A stretch of 9,200 nt of DNA from an uncultured Oscillospiraceae bacterium (lineage in GTDB: Bacteria > Bacillota > Clostridia > Oscillospirales > Oscillospiraceae). Positions 1-5,805 of this stretch are shown here, piece by piece (position 1 is the stretch's first letter; each line of letters begins with the position of its first letter). Made by a program: the position numbers and the translations under genes. Location: NCBI GenBank assembly GCA_949093475.1, contig CARXAY010000039.1:1-9200 (forward strand), in the 5' to 3' direction. Below the pieces are notes generated by a model. It saw only the letters and a program-made list of their open reading frames with translations. It had not been told where the DNA came from and did not search any database.

Positions 1-354
1 GCGGGGCTGCTCTCCCTCATCGCCGTGGCGGTGCGTTTTGTCCAGCGGCGGTGCGGCAAGGCCCTCTTTTTGGTGGTGGCCTTCCTCTCCCAGTTCCTCC
101 CGTGGGTGTTCATCGGCCGTACCACCTTCGCCTACCACTACTTCCCCTCCATTTTGTTCCTGATCTTCTGCATTTGCTATGTATTCAACGACCTGATGGA
201 GTGCAAATGGGCCAAGTGGCGGCTTCCCGTCTACGGCGTGACCTCCGTTTCCGTGGCGCTGTACGTTCTTTTCTACCCCGCCCTCATCGGCCTGACCATG
301 CCCAGCTGGTATTCTCACAACCTCTTGGCGTTCCTGCCCTCTTGGCCCTTCTGA
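1..354 (+). CDS. Protein O-mannosyltransferase-like (PMT family) membrane glycosyltransferase, C-terminal fragment
   Basis: The frame is open from base 1, so the N-terminus lies outside the window; about 117 C-terminal residues are visible. They are strongly hydrophobic, with roughly three to four membrane segments. The best diagnostic stretch is LPWVFIGRTTFAYHYFPS (bases about 100-153), which resembles the conserved loop and following helix of the C-terminal four-helix region of PMT-type (dolichyl-phosphate-mannose-protein mannosyltransferase) enzymes, where a GR-x-x-F-x-YHYFP pattern is typical. Family members are GT-C glycosyltransferases of the cytoplasmic membrane that transfer a sugar from a polyprenyl-phosphate carrier to a protein or other acceptor outside the cell. 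The catalytic acidic loop would be near the missing N-terminus, so activity and donor cannot be judged. The stop lies 26 bases before the next start with no terminator between, so the gene probably heads or joins an operon with the PHP phosphatase and rpiB. Another polyprenyl-dependent GT-C enzyme is the main alternative. Confidence 0.72.
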   Translation, partial: AGLLSLIAVAVRFVQRRCGKALFLVVAFLSQFLPWVFIGRTTFAYHYFPSILFLIFCICYVFNDLMECKWAKWRLPVYGVTSVSVALYVLFYPALIGLTMPSWYSHNLLAFLPSWPF

Positions 355-380
355 TTCTTTTGCAAAAGGAGATCCTTCTC

Positions 381-1196
381 ATGTTTCTTGGCGACACCCA
401 CACCCATTCTCTCTGCTCCCCCGACGGCCACAACACGGTTTTGGAGATGACCCGCGCCGCAAGCGCCGCAGGGCTGACCCATCTTTGCCTTACCGACCAC
501 TGGGATCTGGTCACCTTGCAGGGCGAGCCTAACTACACCTACGACTGGACGCCCTACAACGCCGCTGTGGCGGAGGCCCGTGCCGCTCTGCCGCAAGGGC
601 TGACGCTGGCGCAGGGGATGGAGCTGGGAGAGGTCTATGAAAACCCCGACGCGGCCCGGGCCGTCTTGGCCGCCCAGCCCCAATTGGACTTCGTCATCGG
701 CTCGGTACACAACTACCGCGCCATGAAGGGTAAGACCGACTTTTATTACGCCGACTACCCCGACCACGACGCCTGCCAGCGCACCTTGGAGGACTATCTC
801 GGCTCGCTGGAGAAGCTGGTGACTTTCCCCGACTGCTATGATACGCTGGGCCATGTGATCTATCCCCTGCGCTATATCAACGACCGCGGCCCCCATCCCT
901 TCTCCCTTTTGGAGGGGGACTTCCGCGACCGCACCATCGCCATCCTCCGCCGCACCGCGCAGGACGGCAAGGCCATGGAGGTCAACACTTGGCGGGGGCG
1001 CTCCATCGAGGAGTGGATCCCCTATCTGCGGCTTTTCAAGTCGCTGGGGGGCGAGCTGATCACCGTTGGCTCGGACGCGCACACTGTCCAAGACGTAGGC
1101 AAGGGCATTCGGGAGGTCTACCAAGTGATCGCCGACTGCGGCTTTGCCTATGTGGCGGTATATCATGGCCGCAAGGCCGGAATGGAGAAGCTGTGA
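381..1196 (+). CDS. PHP-domain phosphoesterase, histidinol-phosphatase (HisK/HisJ) family
   Basis: This 271-residue protein has the usual length of the HisJ/HisK branch of the PHP superfamily, which contains metal-dependent phosphatases including histidinol-phosphatase (L-histidinol phosphate to histidinol, penultimate steps of histidine synthesis). Visible metal-binding motifs, in order, are DTHTHS (residues 5-10, His7 and His9), TDHWD (39-43), the Glu in GMELGE (81), GSVHN (His110), GHVIYPLRY (His158) and GSDAH (230-234). Together they account for the expected trinuclear site. The start at 381 is chosen because AAAGGAG at 365-371 sits nine bases upstream and because DTHTHS then falls at the N-terminus, as in the family; an in-frame upstream extension to 51 overlaps the membrane protein and is not coding. 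The stop overlaps the rpiB start by one base. No other his genes are adjacent, so the true substrate may be another sugar phosphate or phosphate monoester. Family call is firm; exact substrate is inferred. Confidence 0.88.
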   Translation: MFLGDTHTHSLCSPDGHNTVLEMTRAASAAGLTHLCLTDHWDLVTLQGEPNYTYDWTPYNAAVAEARAALPQGLTLAQGMELGEVYENPDAARAVLAAQPQLDFVIGSVHNYRAMKGKTDFYYADYPDHDACQRTLEDYLGSLEKLVTFPDCYDTLGHVIYPLRYINDRGPHPFSLLEGDFRDRTIAILRRTAQDGKAMEVNTWRGRSIEEWIPYLRLFKSLGGELITVGSDAHTVQDVGKGIREVYQVIADCGFAYVAVYHGRKAGMEKL

Positions 1197-1651
1197 TGGA
1201 AGAAAAAACGCTCACCGTCGCCTTGGCCTGCGACCACGGCGGCTACGCCCTGAAGGAGGCCCTGAAAGCCCATCTCGCCGCCAAAGGTATCCCCTGCGAG
1301 GACTTTGGCTGTCATTCTGCCGAAAGCTGCGACTACCCCATTTTTGCAGAAAAAGCCGCCCGCGCCGTGGCGGACGACCAGTGCAGGCTGGGCGTGGTGG
1401 TGTGTACCACCGGCATCGGCGTGTCCATGGTGGCCAACAAGGTCAAGGGGGTGCGCTGCGCCCTGTGTCATGAGCCTTGGTCGGCCCAGATGACCCGCCG
1501 CCACAACGACGCCAATATGCTGGCCATCGGCGCGGGGGTCACGGGGACGAATCTGGCCTTGGAGATCTTGGACGCGTTCCTCGCCGCCGAATTTGAGGGC
1601 GGGCGGCATCAGCGCCGGGTCGATCTCATCAAAGAAGTGGAAAACAGATAA
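1196..1651 (+). CDS. rpiB: Ribose-5-phosphate isomerase B (RpiB/LacAB family)
   Basis: RpiB interconverts ribose 5-phosphate and ribulose 5-phosphate in the cytoplasmic non-oxidative pentose phosphate pathway. The 151-residue product has the family length and motifs: ACDHGGYALK at 11-20, CTTGIG at 70-75 with the catalytic-base cysteine Cys70, ANK at 80-82, SAQMTRRHNDANMLAIG at 96-112 with His103, and the C-terminal EGGRHQRRV at 134-142. The whole C-terminal half aligns by eye with E. coli RpiB, including CSEP/CHEP and EGGRHQ. Position 71 is Thr where CGTGIG is usual. The ATG at 1196 shares its A with the stop of the upstream phosphatase (TGATG), and GGAG at 1184-1187 lies eight bases before it, so translation is coupled. 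LacA/LacB galactose-6-phosphate isomerases and allose-6-phosphate isomerases share this fold, but no lac or als genes are nearby, so RpiB is the best call. A hairpin terminator follows the stop within ten bases. Confidence 0.92.
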   Translation: MEEKTLTVALACDHGGYALKEALKAHLAAKGIPCEDFGCHSAESCDYPIFAEKAARAVADDQCRLGVVVCTTGIGVSMVANKVKGVRCALCHEPWSAQMTRRHNDANMLAIGAGVTGTNLALEILDAFLAAEFEGGRHQRRVDLIKEVENR

Positions 1652-1660
1652 ACTGGTCAA

Positions 1661-1691
1661 AAAAGAGCCACGCCGGCGGCGTGGCTCTTTT
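1661..1691. terminator. Bidirectional rho-independent terminator between rpiB and the facing hydrolase gene
   Basis: A 14-bp perfect inverted repeat (1661-1674 and 1678-1691) with a 3-base GGC loop has A-rich bases at its left foot (a six-A run begins at 1659) and T-rich bases at its right foot. It can therefore form a G/C stem followed by a U tract in both directions. It lies 9 bases after the rpiB stop and 12 bases after the minus-strand hydrolase stop, so it probably ends both convergent transcripts. Confidence 0.9.
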
Positions 1692-1703
1692 GTTTCTCCC
1701 TTT

Positions 1704-2609
1704 TCACATTTTGCTTTCCATCCACGCCAGCGTGTCGGCAAACACCTCGTCCTTATTGGTCTCGTTGAGCATCTCATGGCGGCCGCCGGGGTAGAGCTTC
1801 ACGGTCACATCTTTGCACCCCGCCTCCCGAAACCAGCCCGCCACCTTCAACACGCCCTTGCCCATCGCGCCCACAGGGTCTTTGTCCCCGGCGAAGAAAT
1901 AGACGGGGGTGTCCTTGTCCATTTTCTGGAGGTTTTTCCGGCTGCCTACATACTTCAGGCCCTTCATCATGGCGTGGTTCATCCCCGCCGTGGTCTGGAA
2001 ATTGCACAGCGGATCGGCCAGATAGGCGTCCACCACCGCCTCGTCCCGGCAGATCCAGTCTGCCGAGGTGCGGCAGGGCTTGAAGGCATTGTTATACGCC
2101 CCGATGGACAGCTCGTAGAAGAGCTTGTTGACCTTGTGGGGATCGCCCAGCGCGGTCAAAAGCCTCCCCGCGGCCACCGTCGCGGCGCTCTCCTGCCCTG
2201 TGCCCGACAAAATGCACCCCGTCAGCGTGCCGGGATAGTCGATAAGATACGTCCGGGCCACAAACGACCCCATGGAGTGGCCCAGCAGAAAGTAGGGTGC
2301 GCCGGGAAACCGCGCCCCCATCTTCACCCGCAGGGCGCGCACATCCTGAACCAGACACTTCCAATCGGTAAAAAAGCCGTATTCCTCCGCCCCCTTGGCC
2401 GTTTTGCCGTGGCCGAGGTGGTCGTTGCCGCAGACGGCAAACCCCTTGGCGTTCAGGAACGCGGCAAAGGGGGCGTAGCGCTGGATATACTCACAGATCC
2501 CGTGAACCAGCTGCACCACGCCCTTGACCTCTCCCTCCGGCAGCCACACCGTGGCGTGGACTTGATGCTCCCCGTCGCTGGAGGGGTAGAAAAATTCCTC
2601 CATCCCCAT
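1704..2609 (-). CDS. Alpha/beta hydrolase, monoacylglycerol lipase / serine aminopeptidase S33 type
   Basis: The 301-residue product shows a complete alpha/beta-hydrolase triad: nucleophile elbow GHSMG at 110-114 (Ser112), an acid in GDKDPVG (Asp244) and His278 in GGRHEM. The oxyanion-hole HG motif sits in LVHGICEY (36-37), and GNDHLGHGKT at 61-70 matches the D-x-RGHG-like loop of lysophospholipase/monoglyceride lipase relatives (PldB/S33 group). Between residues about 135 and 220 lies an alpha-helical cap insert that sets the substrate. There is no signal peptide, so it is probably cytoplasmic and acts on a lipid ester such as a monoacylglycerol or lysophospholipid; substrate is inferred from family only. 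The ATG at 2609 has AAGGGAGGG (minus strand, 2627-2619) nine bases upstream. The gene stands alone, divergent from pepT and convergent with rpiB, with a candidate promoter at 2653-2681. Confidence 0.9.
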   Translation of the reverse strand: MGMEEFFYPSSDGEHQVHATVWLPEGEVKGVVQLVHGICEYIQRYAPFAAFLNAKGFAVCGNDHLGHGKTAKGAEEYGFFTDWKCLVQDVRALRVKMGARFPGAPYFLLGHSMGSFVARTYLIDYPGTLTGCILSGTGQESAATVAAGRLLTALGDPHKVNKLFYELSIGAYNNAFKPCRTSADWICRDEAVVDAYLADPLCNFQTTAGMNHAMMKGLKYVGSRKNLQKMDKDTPVYFFAGDKDPVGAMGKGVLKVAGWFREAGCKDVTVKLYPGGRHEMLNETNKDEVFADTLAWMESKM

Positions 2610-2628
2610 AGCTTTTTGCCCTCCCTTA

Positions 2629-2637
2629 TGGTAAAAT
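2629..2637 (+). promoter_or_regulatory. Candidate extended -10 promoter for pepT
   Basis: TGGTAAAAT is a TGn plus a five-of-six -10 hexamer, the extended -10 form that can work without a good -35; none is visible at the right distance. A second -10-like hexamer, TATGAT, lies at 2644-2649. A start near 2644 would give a leader of about 66 bases before pepT. The site overlaps the region just upstream of the hydrolase ribosome binding site on the other strand. Confidence 0.35.
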
Positions 2638-2652
2638 GTGTTCTATGATCTT

Positions 2653-2681
2653 AGTTTACCCGACGCGCCCCCGACCGTCAA
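2653..2681 (-). promoter_or_regulatory. Candidate sigma-A promoter for the alpha/beta hydrolase
   Basis: Read on the minus strand, TTGACG (2681-2676, five of six to consensus) is followed after 17 bases by TAAACT (2658-2653, four of six). Transcription would start near 2646, leaving a leader of about 37 bases before the ATG at 2609. Spacing is ideal but the -10 is imperfect. Confidence 0.45.
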
Positions 2682-2695
2682 GGGACAACCGGTTG

Positions 2696-2706
2696 AAAGG
2701 ATGAGG
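2696..2706 (+). promoter_or_regulatory. Ribosome binding site that fixes the pepT start
   Basis: AAAGG (2696-2700) followed by GAGG (2703-2706) precedes the ATG at 2710. The AAAGG is nine bases from ATG 2710 but directly abuts the alternative ATG at 2701, so the downstream start is favoured. Confidence 0.6.
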
Positions 2707-2709
2707 AAA

Positions 2710-3921
2710 ATGTCCGTCTTAGACCGCTTTTTGAAGTACGTCTCCTATGACACCCAGTCCGATCCCTACTCCGACACCCACCCCTCCACCGCCAAGCAGA
2801 AGGTGCTGGGGGAGGCTCTGGCCGCCGAGCTGAGCCAGATCGGCCTGCAAAACGCCCATATGGACGCGTTTGGCTATGTCTATGCCCACCTTCCCGCCAC
2901 CCCCGGCTGTGAGGGCGTGCCCTGCATCGGCCTGATCGCCCACATGGACACCGCCTCCGGCGCGTCGGGGGCGAACGTCAAGCCCCAGATCATCTCCTAT
3001 CAGGGGGGCGACATCCCTCTGGGCCACGGCGAGGTCATGCGCGCCGCCGACTACGCCTGCTTAAAGCGTTACATCGGTCAGGAGCTGGTGGTCACCGACG
3101 GCTCTACCCTGCTAGGCGCGGACGACAAGGCGGGGATCGCAGAGATCTTCTCGGCGGTGGAGTACCTCGCCGCCCACCCGGAGATCCCCCACGGCCCGAT
3201 TGCCGTGGGCGTCACCCCCGACGAGGAGATCGGCAGCGGGGCGGATCACTTCGACCTCAAGGGCTTCGGCGCGGCGGTGGCCTACACCGTGGACGGCGGA
3301 GAGCTGGGCGAGCTGGAGTATGAGAACTTCAACGCCGCCGGGGCGGTGGTCACCGTCCACGGCTTCAACATCCATCCCGGCTCGGCGAAAGACAAAATGA
3401 AAAACGCCCTGCTCATGGCCATGGAGTTCAACGCCATGCTTCCCCCCGCCGAGACCCCCGCCCACACCGAAGGGTACGAGGGCTTTTACCACCTTCAGGC
3501 CATGTCGGGGGACGAGACCACGGCCAAGCTGGAATACATCATCCGGGACTTCGATATGGACAAGTTCCAGCGCCGCAAGGCCGCCATGGAGCGCATCGCC
3601 GCCTACCTCAACGAAAAATACGGCGCGGGTACTGTCGAGCTTGCCCTCACCGACCAGTATTACAACATGAAGGCGCAGATCGAGCCCCATATGTACCTCA
3701 TCCACCGGGCCAAGGCCGCCTTCGCCCGCTGTGGCGTGGAGGCGCAGGAGATCCCCATCCGCGGCGGCACCGACGGCGCGCGGCTCTCCTACGAGGGTCT
3801 CCCCTGCCCCAACCTCTCCACCGGCGGCGCGAATTTCCACGGCGTCCACGAGTTTATCCCCATCCCCGCGCTGGAAAAAATGGTGGAGGTTTTGGTGGCT
3901 CTGGTGCGGGAGGACAAATAA
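2710..3921 (+). CDS. pepT: Peptidase T (tripeptide aminopeptidase, M20B metallopeptidase)
   Basis: PepT removes the N-terminal residue from tripeptides in the cytoplasm using a two-zinc site. The 403-residue product matches the usual length of about 408. Motifs in order: RFLKYVSYDTQSD near the N-terminus (6-18), AHMDTA (77-82, metal-binding His78 with catalytic Asp80), LLGADDKAG (134-142, bridging Asp138), TPDEEIGSGADHFD (169-182, catalytic Glu172 and metal-binding Glu173), TVDGGELGELEYENFNAA (193-210, Asp195), the dimerisation-domain HGFNIHPGSAKDKM (217-230), and the C-terminal GGTDGARLSYEG and GANFHGVHEF (352-363, 373-382, last zinc histidine). The ATG at 2710 is chosen because AAAGG at 2696-2700 is nine bases upstream and the product then begins as PepT proteins do; an ATG at 2701 has no spacing to that site, and the frame open from 2638 has no family support. 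It stands alone, divergent from the hydrolase gene. No terminator with a U tract is seen after it. Confidence 0.95.
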   Translation: MSVLDRFLKYVSYDTQSDPYSDTHPSTAKQKVLGEALAAELSQIGLQNAHMDAFGYVYAHLPATPGCEGVPCIGLIAHMDTASGASGANVKPQIISYQGGDIPLGHGEVMRAADYACLKRYIGQELVVTDGSTLLGADDKAGIAEIFSAVEYLAAHPEIPHGPIAVGVTPDEEIGSGADHFDLKGFGAAVAYTVDGGELGELEYENFNAAGAVVTVHGFNIHPGSAKDKMKNALLMAMEFNAMLPPAETPAHTEGYEGFYHLQAMSGDETTAKLEYIIRDFDMDKFQRRKAAMERIAAYLNEKYGAGTVELALTDQYYNMKAQIEPHMYLIHRAKAAFARCGVEAQEIPIRGGTDGARLSYEGLPCPNLSTGGANFHGVHEFIPIPALEKMVEVLVALVREDK

Positions 3922-3934
3922 TTTTGCAAATGAT

Positions 3935-3996
3935 GGGAACTTTCCCGATCCCCCGCCGTCTAAATCTCGGCTTTACTCAAGGATCACTCCCTTGAG
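3935..3996 (+). other. Two small hairpins in the pepT to stalk/DUF4358 gap
   Basis: GGGAA/TTCCC (3935-3939 with 3942-3946, two-base loop) and CTCAAGG/CCTTGAG (3976-3982 with 3990-3996, seven-base loop) lie in the 101-base gap. Neither is followed by a T run, so neither is a standard terminator. The second ends 14 bases before the AAGGAG of the next gene and could be a leader hairpin. No good sigma-A promoter pair is visible in this gap, so the next gene may be read through from pepT. Confidence 0.4.
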
Positions 3997-4022
3997 AAAG
4001 AAATATCGAAAGGAGTAAGACC

Positions 4023-4973
4023 ATGAAGAAAATCCTTGCACTCACCCTGACCCTCTGCCTGTGCCTGTCTCTGGGCGTCACCGCTCTGGCGGCCGACCTG
4101 CCCGAGGGCTGGACGCCCGCCGACGGGGCTCGCACCGGCGAGGACGCTCCCCTGCTCATCGCCCCCAACCCCAATGCCGACGAGGACGAGACCCCCGAGG
4201 TGGTGGACGTCCCCCTGTCCAGCCACTACTCCGCCACCCTCTATCTGGACGGCGAGGAGGTGGACACCTCCGCCATCCCCGGCGCGCCCACGGGCTATGT
4301 GCCCATGCGTTTGCTCACCGAGTTGAACGGCGGCACGGCCTCTTGGTATCCCGAGGACGGCGAGTCCCTGTTCTTCTTTGACGAGACCAGCATCGTGGTC
4401 AACTTCGCCGAGGAGACCGTGGAGATCGCTTTTGAGCTTCAGGAGGGTGTGAAGCCCTATCTCGACCCCGCGGGCTACACCTTCCTCCCCGTCAGCGTGC
4501 TGGACACGCTGGAGACCGTCTCCGTCAACGAGAATCTGGAGCTGGACGTGAACCGCTATGACATCACTACCTCCGCCTCCGACCCCGACATGAAGGTGGT
4601 CAAGTCCATCATGGAGGCCGTGGAGCTGGGCGCCCGCATGAAGAGTTCCCCCGCTGAGATGGAGGAGTACATGGGCATCCATCAGGAGAACTTCACCTCC
4701 ATCATCGGTTACTTCCCCATGATGATCAACGCGGACACCATCGTCATCGGTGAGGTGGCCGAGGGCAAGATGGACGCCGCCAAAGAGGATCTGGAGGCCC
4801 GCAAGCAGACCACCATTCAGGGCTTCGAGGGCTATCTCCCCGATCCTCTGGAGATGGCGAAGAACGGCCAGATCGTGGTCGCTCCCGACGGAACGCACAT
4901 CATGCTCATCATCTCCGGCGACAACGATAAGGCCATCGAACTCTTCAACGCGGCCTATCCCGCCGAGAAGTAA
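4023..4973 (+). CDS. Secreted protein with copper-amine-oxidase-N-like stalk domain fused to DUF4358
   Basis: The 316-residue product begins with a clear Sec signal peptide (MKK, hydrophobic core 4-19, cleavage expected after ALA at 21-23). No lipobox cysteine fits, so it should be released or held at the wall by its domains. After an acidic, proline-rich linker (25-68), residues about 72-178 look like the copper amine oxidase N-terminal-like stalk domain: LYLDGEEVD, GYVPMRLLTELNGGTASWYP (91-110), then the repeat-like GYTFLPVSVLDTL (151-163) and NENLELDVN. Residues about 190-312 look like DUF4358, with FPMMINADTIVIGEV (231-245), EARKQTTIQGFEGYLPD and the terminal VAPDGTHIMLIISGDNDKAIELF (286-308). 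DUF4358 has no known function; stalk domains are usually surface presentation or protein-interaction modules. The copper-amine-oxidase name implies no enzyme activity here. AAGGAG at 4010-4015 is seven bases before the ATG. A terminator follows at 4990-5024. Confidence 0.8.
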   Translation: MKKILALTLTLCLCLSLGVTALAADLPEGWTPADGARTGEDAPLLIAPNPNADEDETPEVVDVPLSSHYSATLYLDGEEVDTSAIPGAPTGYVPMRLLTELNGGTASWYPEDGESLFFFDETSIVVNFAEETVEIAFELQEGVKPYLDPAGYTFLPVSVLDTLETVSVNENLELDVNRYDITTSASDPDMKVVKSIMEAVELGARMKSSPAEMEEYMGIHQENFTSIIGYFPMMINADTIVIGEVAEGKMDAAKEDLEARKQTTIQGFEGYLPDPLEMAKNGQIVVAPDGTHIMLIISGDNDKAIELFNAAYPAEK

Positions 4974-4989
4974 TTCTCTCCTATCCGAC

Positions 4990-5024
4990 AAAAGACAGTG
5001 TGGCGGAAACCACGCTGTCTTTTT
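4990..5024 (+). terminator. Rho-independent terminator after the stalk/DUF4358 gene
   Basis: A 14-bp stem (4990-5003 with 5010-5023, one G-T wobble) closes a six-base CGGAAA loop and runs into five Ts. It starts 17 bases after the stop at 4973 and lies just before the ferritin promoter, insulating the two genes. Confidence 0.88.
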
Positions 5025-5039
5025 GTATAAACTGTCCAC

Positions 5040-5067
5040 TTGACACCCGCCGCCCATATGGTATACT
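5040..5067 (+). promoter_or_regulatory. Near-consensus sigma-A promoter of the ferritin gene
   Basis: A perfect TTGACA (5040-5045) is separated by 16 bases from TATACT (5062-5067, five of six), which is preceded by TG at 5059-5060, making an extended -10. Transcription would start near 5074, giving a leader of about 37 bases that carries AAGGAG at 5096-5101. No clear Fur or PerR box is seen. Confidence 0.8.
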
Positions 5068-5110
5068 TCCTCCTATCAAGGCAAAATGCCTCAAAAAAGG
5101 AGTGTTTTGT

Positions 5111-5623
5111 ATGGACAAAACGGTTTTCGAGCTGCTCAACGATCAGATCAATAAGGAGCTGTACTCCGCCTATCTCTATCTGGATATGGCGAACTTCTAC
5201 TCCAAAAAGGGCTTGGACGGCTTCGCCAACTGGTATGAGATCCAAGCCAAGGAGGAGCAGGATCACGCCATGCTCATGTACCGTTATCTGCACAACAACG
5301 ATCAGGACGTGCCGCTGGGCGCGATCGCCAAGCCCGACAAGACCTTTGTCGCCCTGATGGATCCCCTGAAGGCCGGTCTGGAGCATGAGCGGTATGTCAC
5401 CAGCCTCATCAACGCCATCTATGCCGCCGCCGTCAAGGTCAATGACTTCCGCACCACACAATTTTTGGATTGGTTCATCAAGGAGCAGGGCGAGGAGGAA
5501 AAAAACTCCACCGACCTGATCACCAAGATGGAGCTGTTCGGCGACGACGCCCGCAGCCTGTACTTACTCAACCAAGAGCTGGCCGGCCGGGTCTACTCCG
5601 CCCCCTCTCTGGTGCTGGACTAA
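5111..5623 (+). CDS. ftn: Bacterial non-heme ferritin
   Basis: Ferritin oxidises Fe(II) at a di-iron centre and stores it as a mineral inside a 24-subunit cytoplasmic shell. The 170-residue product has the length of FtnA-type ferritins and a four-helix bundle pattern. Ferroxidase ligands are all present: Glu16 in NKELYSAYLY, Glu49 and His52 in AKEEQDHAM (46-54), Glu93 in EHER (91-94), and Gln126 and Glu129 in KEQGEEEK (124-131); Glu48 and Glu125 can supply the third iron site. No heme-ligand methionine like that of bacterioferritin (about position 52) is apparent, since that position is the ferroxidase His. The ATG at 5111 follows AAGGAG (5096-5101) by nine bases; frame opening further upstream is non-coding. 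It is monocistronic, between two terminators and behind a strong promoter. In an anaerobe it probably serves iron storage and protection against oxygen or peroxide stress (inference). Confidence 0.95.
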   Translation: MDKTVFELLNDQINKELYSAYLYLDMANFYSKKGLDGFANWYEIQAKEEQDHAMLMYRYLHNNDQDVPLGAIAKPDKTFVALMDPLKAGLEHERYVTSLINAIYAAAVKVNDFRTTQFLDWFIKEQGEEEKNSTDLITKMELFGDDARSLYLLNQELAGRVYSAPSLVLD

Positions 5624-5640
5624 GGCCTACCCCGCAGGCA

Positions 5641-5674
5641 AAAAAGAGGACATCCAAAAGGATGTCCTCTTTTT
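5641..5674. terminator. Bidirectional rho-independent terminator between ferritin and tRNA-Ala
   Basis: A 15-bp perfect stem (5641-5655 with 5660-5674) with an AAAA loop has five As at the left foot and five Ts at the right foot, so it works in both directions. It lies 17 bases after the ferritin stop and two bases beyond the 3' end of the minus-strand tRNA. Confidence 0.93.
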
Positions 5675-5676
5675 CG

Positions 5677-5752
<76 letters not shown>

Positions 5753-5756
5753 AAAT

Positions 5757-5805
5757 TCGGCGGCGGGCCGCTGAACATATGATATGTTACCAGAGCCGCC
5801 GCCGA
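5757..5805. repeat. Nested inverted repeat over the tRNA-Ala promoter
   Basis: Outer arms TCGGCGGCGG (5757-5766) and CCGCCGCCGA (5796-5805) are perfect 10-base complements. Inside them AACATAT-G-ATATGTT (5774-5788) is a 15-base palindrome. The inner element covers part of the -10 and the expected start; the right outer arm lies in the promoter spacer. An RNA from the gene upstream (minus strand) would carry the whole structure; the tRNA's own transcript would not. No U tract follows on the minus strand. Confidence 0.8.

Noticed and set aside
315..1166. 283-codon minus-strand frame opposite the PHP phosphatase
   Set aside because: Antisense shadow without motifs; the plus strand shows the full PHP metal-site set.
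1593..2648. 351-codon plus-strand frame running from the end of rpiB across the hydrolase
   Set aside because: It crosses the bidirectional terminator and is antisense to the triad-bearing hydrolase; its sequence has no family features.
2638..2709. Upstream in-frame extension of pepT
   Set aside because: PepT proteins begin near the RFL-x-Y motif, and the ribosome binding site points to ATG 2710; the extension covers the promoter region.
4023..4100. Lipoprotein signal in the stalk/DUF4358 protein
   Set aside because: Cysteines at 12 and 14 are inside the hydrophobic core and do not form a lipobox; ALA-A at 21-24 fits signal peptidase I.
3984..5057. 357-codon open frame on the minus strand opposite the stalk/DUF4358 gene
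   Set aside because: The product is a His/Gly/Leu/Val-rich shadow with no recognisable motif, and it crosses a terminator; the plus-strand gene has a signal peptide, ribosome binding site and domains.
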